A program made the translations under genes and the position numbers. A stretch of DNA of 64,000 bases from assembly GCA_035478835.1 (NCBI GenBank), contig DATIJH010000001.1, forward strand, positions 121,255 to 185,254, read 5' to 3'. Of the stretch, positions 32,856 to 40,893 are shown one piece after another (position 1 is the stretch's first letter; every line of letters starts with the position of its first letter). This DNA comes from DATASD01 sp035478835. GTDB lineage: Bacteria > Patescibacteriota > Saccharimonadia > Saccharimonadales > UBA4665. The notes under the pieces are model-generated. The model made no database searches and was not told where the DNA came from. It saw nothing but the letters and a program-made list of their open reading frames with translations.

Positions 32856-32884
32856 TTGACTTTCTTGCAAAACGGTAGTATTAT
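32856..32884 (+). promoter_or_regulatory. Promoter of the methyltransferase fusion gene
   Basis: TTGACT (32856-32861), a 17-base spacer, and TATTAT (32879-32884). The predicted transcript carries a leader of about 90 bases before the ATG at 32984, exceptional in a region where many genes are leaderless. Confidence 0.75.
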
Positions 32885-32890
32885 GTTCTT

Positions 32891-32968
32891 GTATCTTATC
32901 GCAAGATAGATAGAGATTTAGTAAGCAAACGGCTCCAGCGCACTACGTGCAACGGGGCCGTTTTGTTT
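32891..32968 (+). promoter_or_regulatory. Structured leader with terminator-like hairpin (candidate attenuator or small RNA)
   Basis: Two hairpins follow the promoter. The first is TATCTT-ATCGC-AAGATA. The second (32928-32968) pairs AACGGCtCC with GGgGCCGTT around an inner GCAC/GTGC stem and is followed by TTTTGTTT. It ends about 16 bases before the start codon. It looks like a terminator placed inside the leader, as in transcription attenuation, or like the end of a free small RNA of about 80 bases. No known riboswitch consensus is recognised. Confidence 0.5.
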
Positions 32969-32983
32969 AAAGAGAGTTTTATT

Positions 32984-34657
32984 ATGTCAGGTGCGCAACC
33001 GTACCCTAGTCCGCCCCAATTTTATGAGGCGGAAAAAATTAATCCTGCCGAAGCCGAACGTCTTAAGTTCATGGCTACCTATGCCGATCTTGTTTCATTA
33101 GCTGCACTTAAAGAAGTTATAGACGCCCCGGGTGCGGTTTGTGTTGATGTCGGTGCCGGAGACAGCACGTCCTTAGGTGAGAAGATAATTGCGCGAAATC
33201 CTCAGGCAAAATATATGCCGGTTGACATGCGCGAAGATGCGGTAGCAACGCATCAGAACGCAGGTTTTGATGCCCGTATTGGCCGTGCGACCGATCTGCC
33301 ATTCGAGGATGATAGCGCCGATGCGCTACATGCTCGTTTTACGTTTGGCTGGCTTGATGAGCCAAGCCGCAACCGTGCGTTCGAAGAAATGCTGCGAGTT
33401 GGTAAAGACTGCGCAAAAATCGCAATTATTGACTATGACTGGAGTGTGGCGGGCGGTGCTGCTCCGGTTAATAACTTGGTTCGCTACGTAACTAATACCA
33501 TGGGCTCATTTGGTTTTAACTCGAACTATGGTGGCGAGGCTGCCGCCGAGCTGGCTGCTAACCTCAAAGATTATGGGTACACAGATACGACCGCAACCGT
33601 CGAAACCTTCCGTACACACATAAGCGAGACGATGGAGCGTTCTATAAGTACAATCCAAGCTACGGTTCGTCCAATTATAGAAAAATTTATCGCCGTCGGC
33701 ATGGTTGATCAAGTTGGAGAACTCACGGCGCTACTTACAGAAGTACAGAATTATGCCGCGCAGAACCCCAACGATATCATGGATTTTCCCGATATTGTTG
33801 AGGTTACTGCGAAGCTCAACAATGCAGAGTTGCACGAGCTCGCAACTGCTCGCATTAAAACCGCGCGTTCGCTCGGGGCGGAGTCACTTCGTAATGAAAG
33901 TATGATGTCGGCTGGTCCGGCGATCTTAAACGCATATAGATTACCGCCATCAATGCTATTGCAAGCGCGAAGACTTCAAGCCAGTGCCTATCGGGATCGT
34001 GGCCACGTAACAGATGCGGGTGTGGTCCAGGATGGTCCGCTAAAAGGTGTATTAAAGAACGAGGTCTACCCGCAGGAGCTAGTCGACAGGTCGACATTCA
34101 TCGGGGCAGTGAGTCAAGAAGGCGTCGTGGAAGGTACCATTGCTCTTATTGCACCTACGGACGGCGGGGTGCGTTCCTTGCCGGCCGTAGCAAAGGTCTG
34201 TAATGCACTTGGTGAAGACAGCGAGATACTCCGTGATTTGCCATTCATGCAGTCCGGCAAGGCGGACGTCGTGGTGGAGGCCACGGCGCTCGGCAAATCG
34301 AGCCAGTCTGCGGACAAAGAAATTTTGAGCAAGCTTTTGCTGGCCGCTATGTGCCAAGCTAAAGAAGATGGCAATGAGTATGTCGTTATGACCATCGTAG
34401 AGGGCACGGCGCGATTGCTGACCGCCGCTTACGGCACGCAAGCCTTTAAGCGTATAGATGGTGACGCGGCTGTCGTCCGGCTCACAGGCGAGGGTATTAA
34501 GCCTGGGGGCATCAACCTTGTTCCCTTCTATGTCGATCTCAATACATTTATTGATGACTGTAGGGCACACTTTACTAAGAATCCAGGCAGTGACTTTGTG
34601 AAAGCTAATTTGCCATTGTTCGAAGCTACGGAGGCGTTTGTTGGAAAAGCTGCTTAA
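32984..34657 (+). CDS. SAM-dependent methyltransferase fused to an uncharacterised C-terminal domain
   Basis: Encodes 557 residues. Residues about 45-175 are a class I methyltransferase: VCVDVGAGDSTSLGE is the SAM-binding motif I, YMPVDMRED motif II, and DSADALHARFTFGWL motif IV. Residues about 190-310 are helical. The C-terminal 230 residues (from about 325) contain ILNAYRLPPSMLLQARRLQASAYRDRG and a pattern of strands and helices (NEYVVMTIVEGTARLL) that is vaguely like an acyl- or acetyl-transferase fold. The methyl acceptor is unknown. Its leader is structured. Confidence 0.75.
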   Translation: MSGAQPYPSPPQFYEAEKINPAEAERLKFMATYADLVSLAALKEVIDAPGAVCVDVGAGDSTSLGEKIIARNPQAKYMPVDMREDAVATHQNAGFDARIGRATDLPFEDDSADALHARFTFGWLDEPSRNRAFEEMLRVGKDCAKIAIIDYDWSVAGGAAPVNNLVRYVTNTMGSFGFNSNYGGEAAAELAANLKDYGYTDTTATVETFRTHISETMERSISTIQATVRPIIEKFIAVGMVDQVGELTALLTEVQNYAAQNPNDIMDFPDIVEVTAKLNNAELHELATARIKTARSLGAESLRNESMMSAGPAILNAYRLPPSMLLQARRLQASAYRDRGHVTDAGVVQDGPLKGVLKNEVYPQELVDRSTFIGAVSQEGVVEGTIALIAPTDGGVRSLPAVAKVCNALGEDSEILRDLPFMQSGKADVVVEATALGKSSQSADKEILSKLLLAAMCQAKEDGNEYVVMTIVEGTARLLTAAYGTQAFKRIDGDAAVVRLTGEGIKPGGINLVPFYVDLNTFIDDCRAHFTKNPGSDFVKANLPLFEATEAFVGKAA

Positions 34658-34658
34658 G

Positions 34659-34691
34659 GTTATAATTGCAAGCGAAGCGCGTAATTATAAC
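34659..34691. promoter_or_regulatory. Inverted repeat overlapping the promoter of the histidine kinase
   Basis: GTTATAATT (34659-34667) and AATTATAAC (34683-34691) are a perfect 9-bp inverted repeat spaced by 15 bases, just before the ATG at 34694. Each arm contains a TATAAT-like box. It may be an operator, a pair of opposed -10 boxes, or a short hairpin. Confidence 0.45.
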
Positions 34692-34693
34692 TT

Positions 34694-36889
34694 ATGTTTG
34701 CAATATTCATTTCCTTCGTAACGTTTCTTTATCTACTTGCAACAAGTTTAGTAGTTCTCGTCAAAAATTCCAGAAGCCGGGTTAACACCACGCTCGGGTT
34801 TGCCCTTGTATTTCTTGCTGGGTGGACTATGGGGGTGGCTGGGCTCGCGACTTCATTCGGCCGCAGCATTTTGTATGGCCGGCTTGTTTTTACGATGGCA
34901 GCACTCGGACTGCACGGACTGTATTTATTTGTCTATTTCGTCGTGCTGCAGTTTAAAAACGATACTGAGCGGAGCTATCCGACGCTCTCAAGCGTAGTCG
35001 CTACAGTTGCTGTGTTGAGCACGCTGACGCCGTGGGTTTTGGAGAAGGTTATCGTGACTAACAAAGAAGTACTGCCGACTCCGGTAAACGGGCCGCTCTA
35101 TTTTGTCTTTATCGTGTGGGCGTTTTTAACTGCGCTTGCGATTGCCGCGCGACTTATTAAAAGTTATAAATACGCTCGTGGCATTAAGCGTGCCCAGGCG
35201 CAGGTAATCTTGTTTGGGGTCTCGTCCGCTGTTGCCGTAGGCCTGCTCACCAATGCTATACTGCCTGTAGTTTTCAAGAATTCGGTAACCGCCACCCTTA
35301 CGCCGCTCAGCATGATCATACTTTCAGCCAGTCTGAGCTATGCCGTGCTGAAGCACAAATTCCTTGATATTCGATTGGTTGTTGCCCGTGCTGCCGGATA
35401 CATTTTGGCGTTACTGGTTTTGGTTTCGGGGTATGCCTTTATTTCTTACTTTGTGGCCGATAGACTCTCTGTCTATTTCAATAGCCAACAAGCGCAGCGT
35501 CTATTGAATGTCGGGTTGCTGATCTTTGTCGCTATCACATTCAATCCTGTTAAAAGGTTCTTCGACCGTCTGACGAACAAATTCTTTTACCGCGACGCTT
35601 ATAACCCGCAAGAGCTTTTCAATAGCTTTAATGAAGCGCTCGTTGCAAATAATGAGTTGGAGCCGTTGCTCACAGCATCCACAGGAGTTATCGCACGCAA
35701 CTTAAAGGCCGACTTTTGCAATGTCGCGCTGGCCGGCAGAGACATGTATCACCCGCGCCTCATTGGTACAAAACCCATGAGCTTTACGAAAGACGACATC
35801 ACTAAGGGTCAGCATCTGCTCGCCAAAGCGGATACTAAAATTATCGTAGCCGATTATTTGAACGAAGACGACCCGCTGCGCGCAATGATGCTTAAGAACG
35901 GCACGGCAATAATGACAAAGCTCAAGGATGGCGAAGACTTAGGTTATTTACTGCTTGGCACGAAGCGTAGTGGAAACCCGTACAACGGGCAGGACATCCG
36001 GGCCATCGAAGGATTAACAGATGAGCTGGTGATTGCCATCCAAAACTCTTTACGTTTTGAGCAAATCGAGCGTTTCAATGAGACGTTGCAGGATAAAATT
36101 AATGACGCCACTCGCAAATTGCGCAGCACCAATGACAAGCTCAGGATGCTCGACGAAACCAAAGACGACTTCATTAGCATGGCCAGCCACCAGCTGCGCA
36201 CGCCGCTGACCAGTGTAAAGGGCTACGTGAGCATGGTGCTCGACGGCGACGCGGGCAAGCTCACCAGCATGCAGCGTAAGCTGCTCAACCAGTCATATAT
36301 TAGCGCGCAGCGCATGGTGTACCTCATTTCTGATCTGTTAAATGTGTCGCGGCTGCGCACCGGCAAATTTGTGATCGAGACCACGCCCTCCAACTTGTCG
36401 CGCATTGTAAAAGACGAAGTCGATCAGTTGCAGGAAACCGCCAAGGGGCGCAACCTCGACCTTATTTTTGACCGCCCCGAGCACTTCCCAATGCTGATGC
36501 TCGACGAGACCAAGATGCGCCAGGTGATCATGAACTTCATCGACAACGCCATTTATTACACGCCGGCCGGCGGCAAGATTGTAGTAACTCTGGCCGAAAA
36601 ACCGCAAACCATCGAATTTACAGTGGTAGACAACGGTATTGGCGTACCAAAACACGAGCAGCATCACTTATTCAGCAAGTTTTACCGGGCTGATAACGCC
36701 AAGCGGGCGCGGCCGGACGGTACTGGGCTCGGCCTATTTATGGCTAAAAAAGTGGTTATTGCCCAGGGAGGCGCCATTATCTTTAAGAGTCAGGAAGGCA
36801 AGGGGAGCACGTTTGGCTTTAGCTTTGCCAAGGATCGACTGCTGCCGTCGCACATGCCTGTTTCGAGCCTCGACACGACCCATAAATAG
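34694..36889 (+). CDS. Multi-TM sensor histidine kinase with GAF-like domain
   Basis: Encodes 731 residues. Seven or eight membrane helices (1-260) resemble the 7TM histidine-kinase sensor module. A GAF-like region follows (about 300-450), then a coiled coil, the HisKA domain with phospho-accepting His in DDFISMASHQLRTPLTS, and the HATPase domain with FIDNAIYYTPAGG, VDNGIGVPKHEQ, FSKFYRAD and DGTGLGLFMAKK. It senses through the membrane and phosphorylates a response regulator. Two receiver-only regulators lie just upstream on the other strand. Confidence 0.93.
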   Translation: MFAIFISFVTFLYLLATSLVVLVKNSRSRVNTTLGFALVFLAGWTMGVAGLATSFGRSILYGRLVFTMAALGLHGLYLFVYFVVLQFKNDTERSYPTLSSVVATVAVLSTLTPWVLEKVIVTNKEVLPTPVNGPLYFVFIVWAFLTALAIAARLIKSYKYARGIKRAQAQVILFGVSSAVAVGLLTNAILPVVFKNSVTATLTPLSMIILSASLSYAVLKHKFLDIRLVVARAAGYILALLVLVSGYAFISYFVADRLSVYFNSQQAQRLLNVGLLIFVAITFNPVKRFFDRLTNKFFYRDAYNPQELFNSFNEALVANNELEPLLTASTGVIARNLKADFCNVALAGRDMYHPRLIGTKPMSFTKDDITKGQHLLAKADTKIIVADYLNEDDPLRAMMLKNGTAIMTKLKDGEDLGYLLLGTKRSGNPYNGQDIRAIEGLTDELVIAIQNSLRFEQIERFNETLQDKINDATRKLRSTNDKLRMLDETKDDFISMASHQLRTPLTSVKGYVSMVLDGDAGKLTSMQRKLLNQSYISAQRMVYLISDLLNVSRLRTGKFVIETTPSNLSRIVKDEVDQLQETAKGRNLDLIFDRPEHFPMLMLDETKMRQVIMNFIDNAIYYTPAGGKIVVTLAEKPQTIEFTVVDNGIGVPKHEQHHLFSKFYRADNAKRARPDGTGLGLFMAKKVVIAQGGAIIFKSQEGKGSTFGFSFAKDRLLPSHMPVSSLDTTHK

Positions 36890-36956
36890 CCTGTTTATAG
36901 GTGTTTTTACGCCTGTTGAGCGGCGCCCGCGTTGCAAATGTAACAGCATAAACTTA

Positions 36957-36985
36957 TTGACAAAAGCGGTTTGATATTGTAATAT
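36957..36985 (+). promoter_or_regulatory. Strong promoter of the LPNTG surface-protein gene
   Basis: TTGACA (36957-36962), 17-base spacer, TAATAT (36980-36985), followed by GGGAGGTG before the ATG at 37016. The best consensus match in the window, consistent with an abundant product. Confidence 0.85.
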
Positions 36986-37015
36986 ACATGCAGACATCAA
37001 ATAGGGAGGTGTTGG

Positions 37016-38434
37016 ATGAACATTTTTAAGAAAGTGCTCACACGTGTGCGCAACATGTCTGCTAAGCAGATGGTCGTTGCCGGCGTGTTCGCCCTCGCCG
37101 TAGTTGGAGCTGCCGGCGCAGGTATCGCGACGAAGCAAACAACCGCTGCCGCTCCTGACTGTACGGGTAACTCAATCATTTATTGTGGTTACAGTAACCC
37201 GCAAGATCTTATTAACCACATTAACAGCCAGGCTGACTTGCGTGACATTTACGCTAAGTTCGGTCTGTCGCCTAGTGACTACAGCCGTTTTGTGAGCTCT
37301 GCTCGCCCCGGTGTAGCCATGAAGGACGGTACGATCGTTGTTGACGGCCGTGTCGTTGCCACTGGTGCGTGGAGCCTTGGCCGTGACGCCAACTCACACT
37401 ACACACAGCACGCCTTCAGTATTGATGGCGAAACCTTGTACGAGTCAAGCGACCAAACGGTCTTCTTGAGCGACAGCCTGCCTGTCTACGTACTGTTCAA
37501 CGCCCAGGGCGTGATGCAAGCTGCTATCATGACTCCTTGCGGTAACCCAGTTACGACGTTTACGCCGGTAACCCCAAACTACGACTGTAACTTCTTGCAG
37601 ATGGCTAAGGACGACAGCAAAGCGAACAGCTACGTTGCAACTTCTGCCATTCACATGTCAGATGGCGTAAGCCTCGACCACGTAACCTACAACTTCGGTG
37701 ACGGCACTACGGCTGACGCTGCTAAGCCAACCGACGCTGTAAAGCACACCTACACCAAGGCTGGTAACTGGACCGCTACGGTCACCGATTACTTCGTCTT
37801 GCCTGGCGGTACCAAAGTTGCAACTGCTCCTGCTGGCAACTGCGTTGCGCACATTACCGTTGTGAACCCGTTCTACACTTGTAGCTACCTGCAGACCGCT
37901 TTGGTTGACGAAAGCAACAAGCTTGCGTACAAGTTCACCCTTAAGGCGACTGCCGGCAACGGTGCGAGCCTGGTAGGCGCTGACTTCGACTTCGGCGATG
38001 GTAACAAGCAGACTGGCGCTAAGCCTGGTACTGGCAACGACGCTTTGACGATCGTAACCAACCACACCTACGCCAAAGCTGGCACCTACAATGTAACCCC
38101 AACCTTGCACTTTACGACCCCAACTGGCGACCAAACGGTTGTTGGTACCGGCGCTTGTGTTGGCAAAGTCAGCCCGACGCTGCCACCGCAACCTTGCCAA
38201 CCTGGCGGCACGCCTGCCCCTGGCAGCGCAGAGTGCAGCCCCAAGCCTTGTACCCCTGGCGGTACCCCGGCTCCTGGCAGTGCCCAGTGTACTCCAGTAA
38301 CACCTCCTGCAACCACCCTTCCAAACACTGGTGCAGGTAACGTGATCGGCCTCTTTGCAGGCACCTCGATCCTCGGTACGGCTGCCCACTTCGTGTTCCA
38401 AAAGCGTCGTCTTGCCCGCGCCGTAAGCTTGTAA
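37016..38434 (+). CDS. LPNTG-anchored surface protein with PKD-like domains
   Basis: Encodes 472 residues. It has a signal peptide (about 1-45), a unique N-terminal domain (50-190), two PKD-like beta-sandwich domains (about 195-290 and 292-390, each with YNFGDG / FDFGDG and HTYTKAGNW / HTYAKAGTY), a Cys/Pro/Gly repeat (PGGTPAPGSAEC twice), and a sorting signal LPNTG at 435-439, helix, and basic tail RRLARAVSL. The sortase at 16390-16971 is the likely anchoring enzyme. Codon use is strongly biased to C-ending codons, as in highly expressed genes. Confidence 0.92.
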   Translation: MNIFKKVLTRVRNMSAKQMVVAGVFALAVVGAAGAGIATKQTTAAAPDCTGNSIIYCGYSNPQDLINHINSQADLRDIYAKFGLSPSDYSRFVSSARPGVAMKDGTIVVDGRVVATGAWSLGRDANSHYTQHAFSIDGETLYESSDQTVFLSDSLPVYVLFNAQGVMQAAIMTPCGNPVTTFTPVTPNYDCNFLQMAKDDSKANSYVATSAIHMSDGVSLDHVTYNFGDGTTADAAKPTDAVKHTYTKAGNWTATVTDYFVLPGGTKVATAPAGNCVAHITVVNPFYTCSYLQTALVDESNKLAYKFTLKATAGNGASLVGADFDFGDGNKQTGAKPGTGNDALTIVTNHTYAKAGTYNVTPTLHFTTPTGDQTVVGTGACVGKVSPTLPPQPCQPGGTPAPGSAECSPKPCTPGGTPAPGSAQCTPVTPPATTLPNTGAGNVIGLFAGTSILGTAAHFVFQKRRLARAVSL

Positions 38435-38525
38435 AAGCGAAAGCTGTGGATAACCGGTAGCCATCGGCTCCAAAACGTGCTACAGTTACACGTAACGAGC
38501 ATTGACTGACCGCTCTAAAACACTT

Positions 38526-38562
38526 AAAATCCCCCAGAAGTTTCACTGGGGGATTTTCTTTT
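38526..38562 (+). terminator. Terminator after the LPNTG gene
   Basis: AAAATCCCCCAG and CTGGGGGATTTT form a 12-bp perfect stem with an 8-base loop, then CTTTT. Confidence 0.9.
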
Positions 38563-38598
38563 CGCCTCTGTTATGGTATTATAGATCGGTCAATAGAC

Positions 38599-38673
38599 GG
38601 TCCCGTCGTCTAACGGTTAGGACACCAGGTTTTCATCCTGGCAATCGGAGTTCGATTCTCCGCGGGATCACCA
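38599..38673 (+). tRNA. tRNA-Glu (anticodon TTC)
   Basis: Acceptor GGTCCCG/CGGGATC (one G-U), anticodon stem CCAGG/CCTGG with loop TTTTCAT (anticodon TTC), T arm CGGAG-TTCGATT-CTCCG, encoded CCA. An extended -10 box TGG-TATTAT lies about 20 bases upstream. Confidence 0.96.
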
Positions 38674-38713
38674 AATTGAAATTCCATCGTTTTACGAAAT
38701 CGTAAGAGATATA

Positions 38714-38750
38714 AAATCCCCGCAGGCGGAAGCAGCGGGGATTTATTTTT
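38714..38750 (+). terminator. Terminator after tRNA-Glu
   Basis: AAATCCCCGC and GCGGGGATTT form a 10-bp stem with an 11-base loop, followed by ATTTTT. Confidence 0.88.
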
Positions 38751-38792
38751 GCATGTCATCTCTGTTATCGGGTTCGATTCTCCTAAGGTTGC

Positions 38793-38801
38793 TGCTATGA
38801 T
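38793..38801 (+). promoter_or_regulatory. Extended -10 box, leaderless type, for the hydrolase gene
   Basis: TGC-TATGAT ends 7 bases before the ATG at 38809. Confidence 0.6.
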
Positions 38802-38808
38802 GGACCTT

Positions 38809-39606
38809 ATGGATAACCAGCTGCACGAGTTACGGGTAAGTTATAAGGACAAAACATATACGCTTTCTGTTAGGTTGCGCGCTAACACCGATAACCTTAT
38901 AGTTTTTCTGCATGGCTGGGGTGGTAGTAAAGAGGGCTTTGCCGGAGCCTTTTCGTCAGATGCCCTAAAACAATACGGCATCTGTACGATAGACCTATTG
39001 GGATTCGGCAAATCGGAAAAGCCGGCAGACTTTTCGTACGATCTGCTTGACCAAGCTAATGTTATTGCGCTAGCAGTCAATTCGCTTAAAGCGAAGAAGA
39101 TTTATTTGGTTGGGCACAGCATGGGCGGAAGTGTCGGCCTTTTAGCTGTTCCGCTAATTAAGAACGTGACCATGTTCATCAACGCAGATAGTAACTTGGC
39201 GCCGAATGGTAGCGGTGTGGATGCGCGAGCGGTAACCAAACAACCATTCTGGATATTCAAATCACACACGCTCCCGCTCCTGAAGACTCTTCTGCGGTTG
39301 CATCCAAGGCGTAGCATGCGAGTGTGGGCGCGGTGGTTCAATGAAGCAAGCCCGTTCGCCATGTATCGTAGCATTCAGTCGTTGGTTAGCTGGTCTGACA
39401 GTGGCAAATTGTTTCCGCTCTTTGAAGCTCTGCCACACAAAGCGTACATATACGGCGCAAACGGCAAACACAGAAAAACTATCGTGCCGAAGCTCGATAA
39501 AACGATCACTTACATAGTTCCGGCTAGTGGCCACGCACTTATGACTGATAATCCGGACGGTTTCTATGCCACAGTAGCTAAAATTGTGCAAATAATAACA
39601 ACTTAA
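38809..39606 (+). CDS. Alpha/beta hydrolase
   Basis: Encodes 265 residues. The oxyanion motif LIVFLHGWGGSKEG, the nucleophile elbow LVGHSMGGSVG, an acid after strand 7 and the final SGHALMTDNPDG with the catalytic His identify the fold. Substrate unknown; members include esterases, lipases and C-C hydrolases. Cytoplasmic, as no signal is seen. The start was chosen at 38809 because of the -10 box 7 bases upstream, rather than earlier in-frame Met codons that fall within the promoter. Confidence 0.88.
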   Translation: MDNQLHELRVSYKDKTYTLSVRLRANTDNLIVFLHGWGGSKEGFAGAFSSDALKQYGICTIDLLGFGKSEKPADFSYDLLDQANVIALAVNSLKAKKIYLVGHSMGGSVGLLAVPLIKNVTMFINADSNLAPNGSGVDARAVTKQPFWIFKSHTLPLLKTLLRLHPRRSMRVWARWFNEASPFAMYRSIQSLVSWSDSGKLFPLFEALPHKAYIYGANGKHRKTIVPKLDKTITYIVPASGHALMTDNPDGFYATVAKIVQIITT

Positions 39607-39633
39607 AAGTATTATATTATTGCAAGCACCACC

Positions 39634-40245
39634 TCAAGTGCTGGGAGGGATGATTCCCCACCAAAGATATTTGCGACTGACGTGGTTGTATATGCCCGTT
39701 GAAGCTTGGCCCGTTTTGCCTGCCGCTCGCATGGAAGGGTGATTATCCTCAAGGATGCGGCTGAGGTAAATTAGCCCTTGCGGTTGCCGTACAATGTTTC
39801 GTGCAATCCAAGTGAGGCCCGGGGCGATGCCCAGTCCTCGAAACTGCGAGGCTACCGCAATGCTATTGCAATACATCCTATTCGCCAGAGGAATGCCTAA
39901 TTTTTCTTGTGCACTACATACAAACTCCTCGGCCTCGCCGTGTATAAGCTCGGCTGTAGCTGGCTCGAGTAAACAGCATGCAGCTAGCTTTCCGGGAGTT
40001 TCTTTCGGATAGAGTAGTATCGCCTGGGACCCCACCTGTTGGCGACACTCATCTAGCCAAGATTTAACGTTATTCCGGGCGGGATATATCTCCTGATAAA
40101 AATCTACGAATGCAGCGTCCGGTGTTTGCAATTGAGTGAAATTACCGGCGTCTATCTCGAGACCGTTTCGCTCGCACGCTCGTCTGAATTCTTCGTTGAT
40201 CTTATCTTCGAGCGCATCGTGCATATAAGGATATAACTTTTCCAT
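39634..40245 (-). CDS. GNAT-like acetyltransferase
   Basis: Encodes 203 residues. YCNSIAVASQFRGLGIAPGLTWIAR (about 133-157) matches the acetyl-CoA-binding motif A of GNAT enzymes (strand, then R/Q-x-x-G-x-G/A). The preceding AILLYPKETPGKLAACCLLEP forms the usual strands. Acceptor unknown. The ATG directly follows the TAA of the phosphoribosyltransferase-like gene (TAAATG), so the two are one operon. Confidence 0.72.
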   Translation of the reverse strand: MEKLYPYMHDALEDKINEEFRRACERNGLEIDAGNFTQLQTPDAAFVDFYQEIYPARNNVKSWLDECRQQVGSQAILLYPKETPGKLAACCLLEPATAELIHGEAEEFVCSAQEKLGIPLANRMYCNSIAVASQFRGLGIAPGLTWIARNIVRQPQGLIYLSRILEDNHPSMRAAGKTGQASTGIYNHVSRKYLWWGIIPPST

Positions 40246-40728
40246 TTAACTGCCCCCTAAGTCCGCATGATTAAATAGCGCTATAACTTCCATGCCCAGG
40301 TTGTGACTTATCCATTCTCGCATGGCGAACTCTTGCTCGTCGCCGTAGTTGAACAGAGTGACGAGCGTACCTGGATATATAAAACGACGATGTAGGTAGC
40401 CGACCGCTCGACTAAGCGTGACGCCCGTGTGCACTGAATTATCTACGAGTACCGGACGGTTCGGGGCGGGATCGAATAGTGTCGGATCGGCAACGTCGAT
40501 GGTGGCGAATGAATCCTCGGTGTGGCCTGCTTGGTGCCGGCCTGCAAGGCCAACTCCCGCAAGCATGGCTCCTGTGCTCTCGATGCCGATATGACAGAGC
40601 GGATCATGGCATGTGACTACGGTCGCGTATCTTTCCGCAACTGGTCCGATAGGCAGTGGTCGGGGAACGTATACCCGATAACCGCGGTCATCGTCGCACG
40701 GCACTTTGTATATGTTGTATTGGTTCAT
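40246..40728 (-). CDS. Phosphoribosyltransferase-like protein
   Basis: Encodes 160 residues. RPVLVDNSVHTGVTLSRAVGYL (about 95-116) is the PRPP-binding loop of type I phosphoribosyltransferases, with Asn in place of the second acid. The N-terminal part is short and atypical, so substrate cannot be told. It may be a regulator or a nucleotide-salvage enzyme. An alternative Met exists at 40746; AGGA precedes both starts. Confidence 0.7.
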   Translation of the reverse strand: MNQYNIYKVPCDDDRGYRVYVPRPLPIGPVAERYATVVTCHDPLCHIGIESTGAMLAGVGLAGRHQAGHTEDSFATIDVADPTLFDPAPNRPVLVDNSVHTGVTLSRAVGYLHRRFIYPGTLVTLFNYGDEQEFAMREWISHNLGMEVIALFNHADLGGS

Positions 40729-40765
40729 TTTTCCTAAGGCTAACATTATCCTGGCGGGATCATCA

Positions 40766-40780
40766 TTGTATTATATACAA
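40766..40780. promoter_or_regulatory. Palindromic element between divergent genes
   Basis: TTGTAT-TAT-ATACAA is a 15-bp palindrome between the minus-strand phosphoribosyltransferase gene and the plus-strand HTH gene. It may be an operator for either. Confidence 0.35.
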
Positions 40781-40893
40781 CGCAGGAGGATGCGCCTAAT
40801 TGTGTCCTTTCTGCTATACTTCCCCAGCTCATGCATGCGCGAATTTCATGAACGAAAAATTGTGTGCTAACCTTGCAGACAAGGGCTGACAAC

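Noticed and set aside
37658..38473. Antisense ORF of 271 codons inside the LPNTG gene
   Set aside because: It is a shadow caused by strong codon bias; composition is Gly/Arg/Ser-rich and it has no ribosome site or known motif.
38765..38790. tRNA-like fragment (GGTTCGATTCTCC) downstream of tRNA-Glu
   Set aside because: Only the T-loop stretch resembles a tRNA; no acceptor or anticodon arm can be folded, so chance or a tiny duplication remnant.
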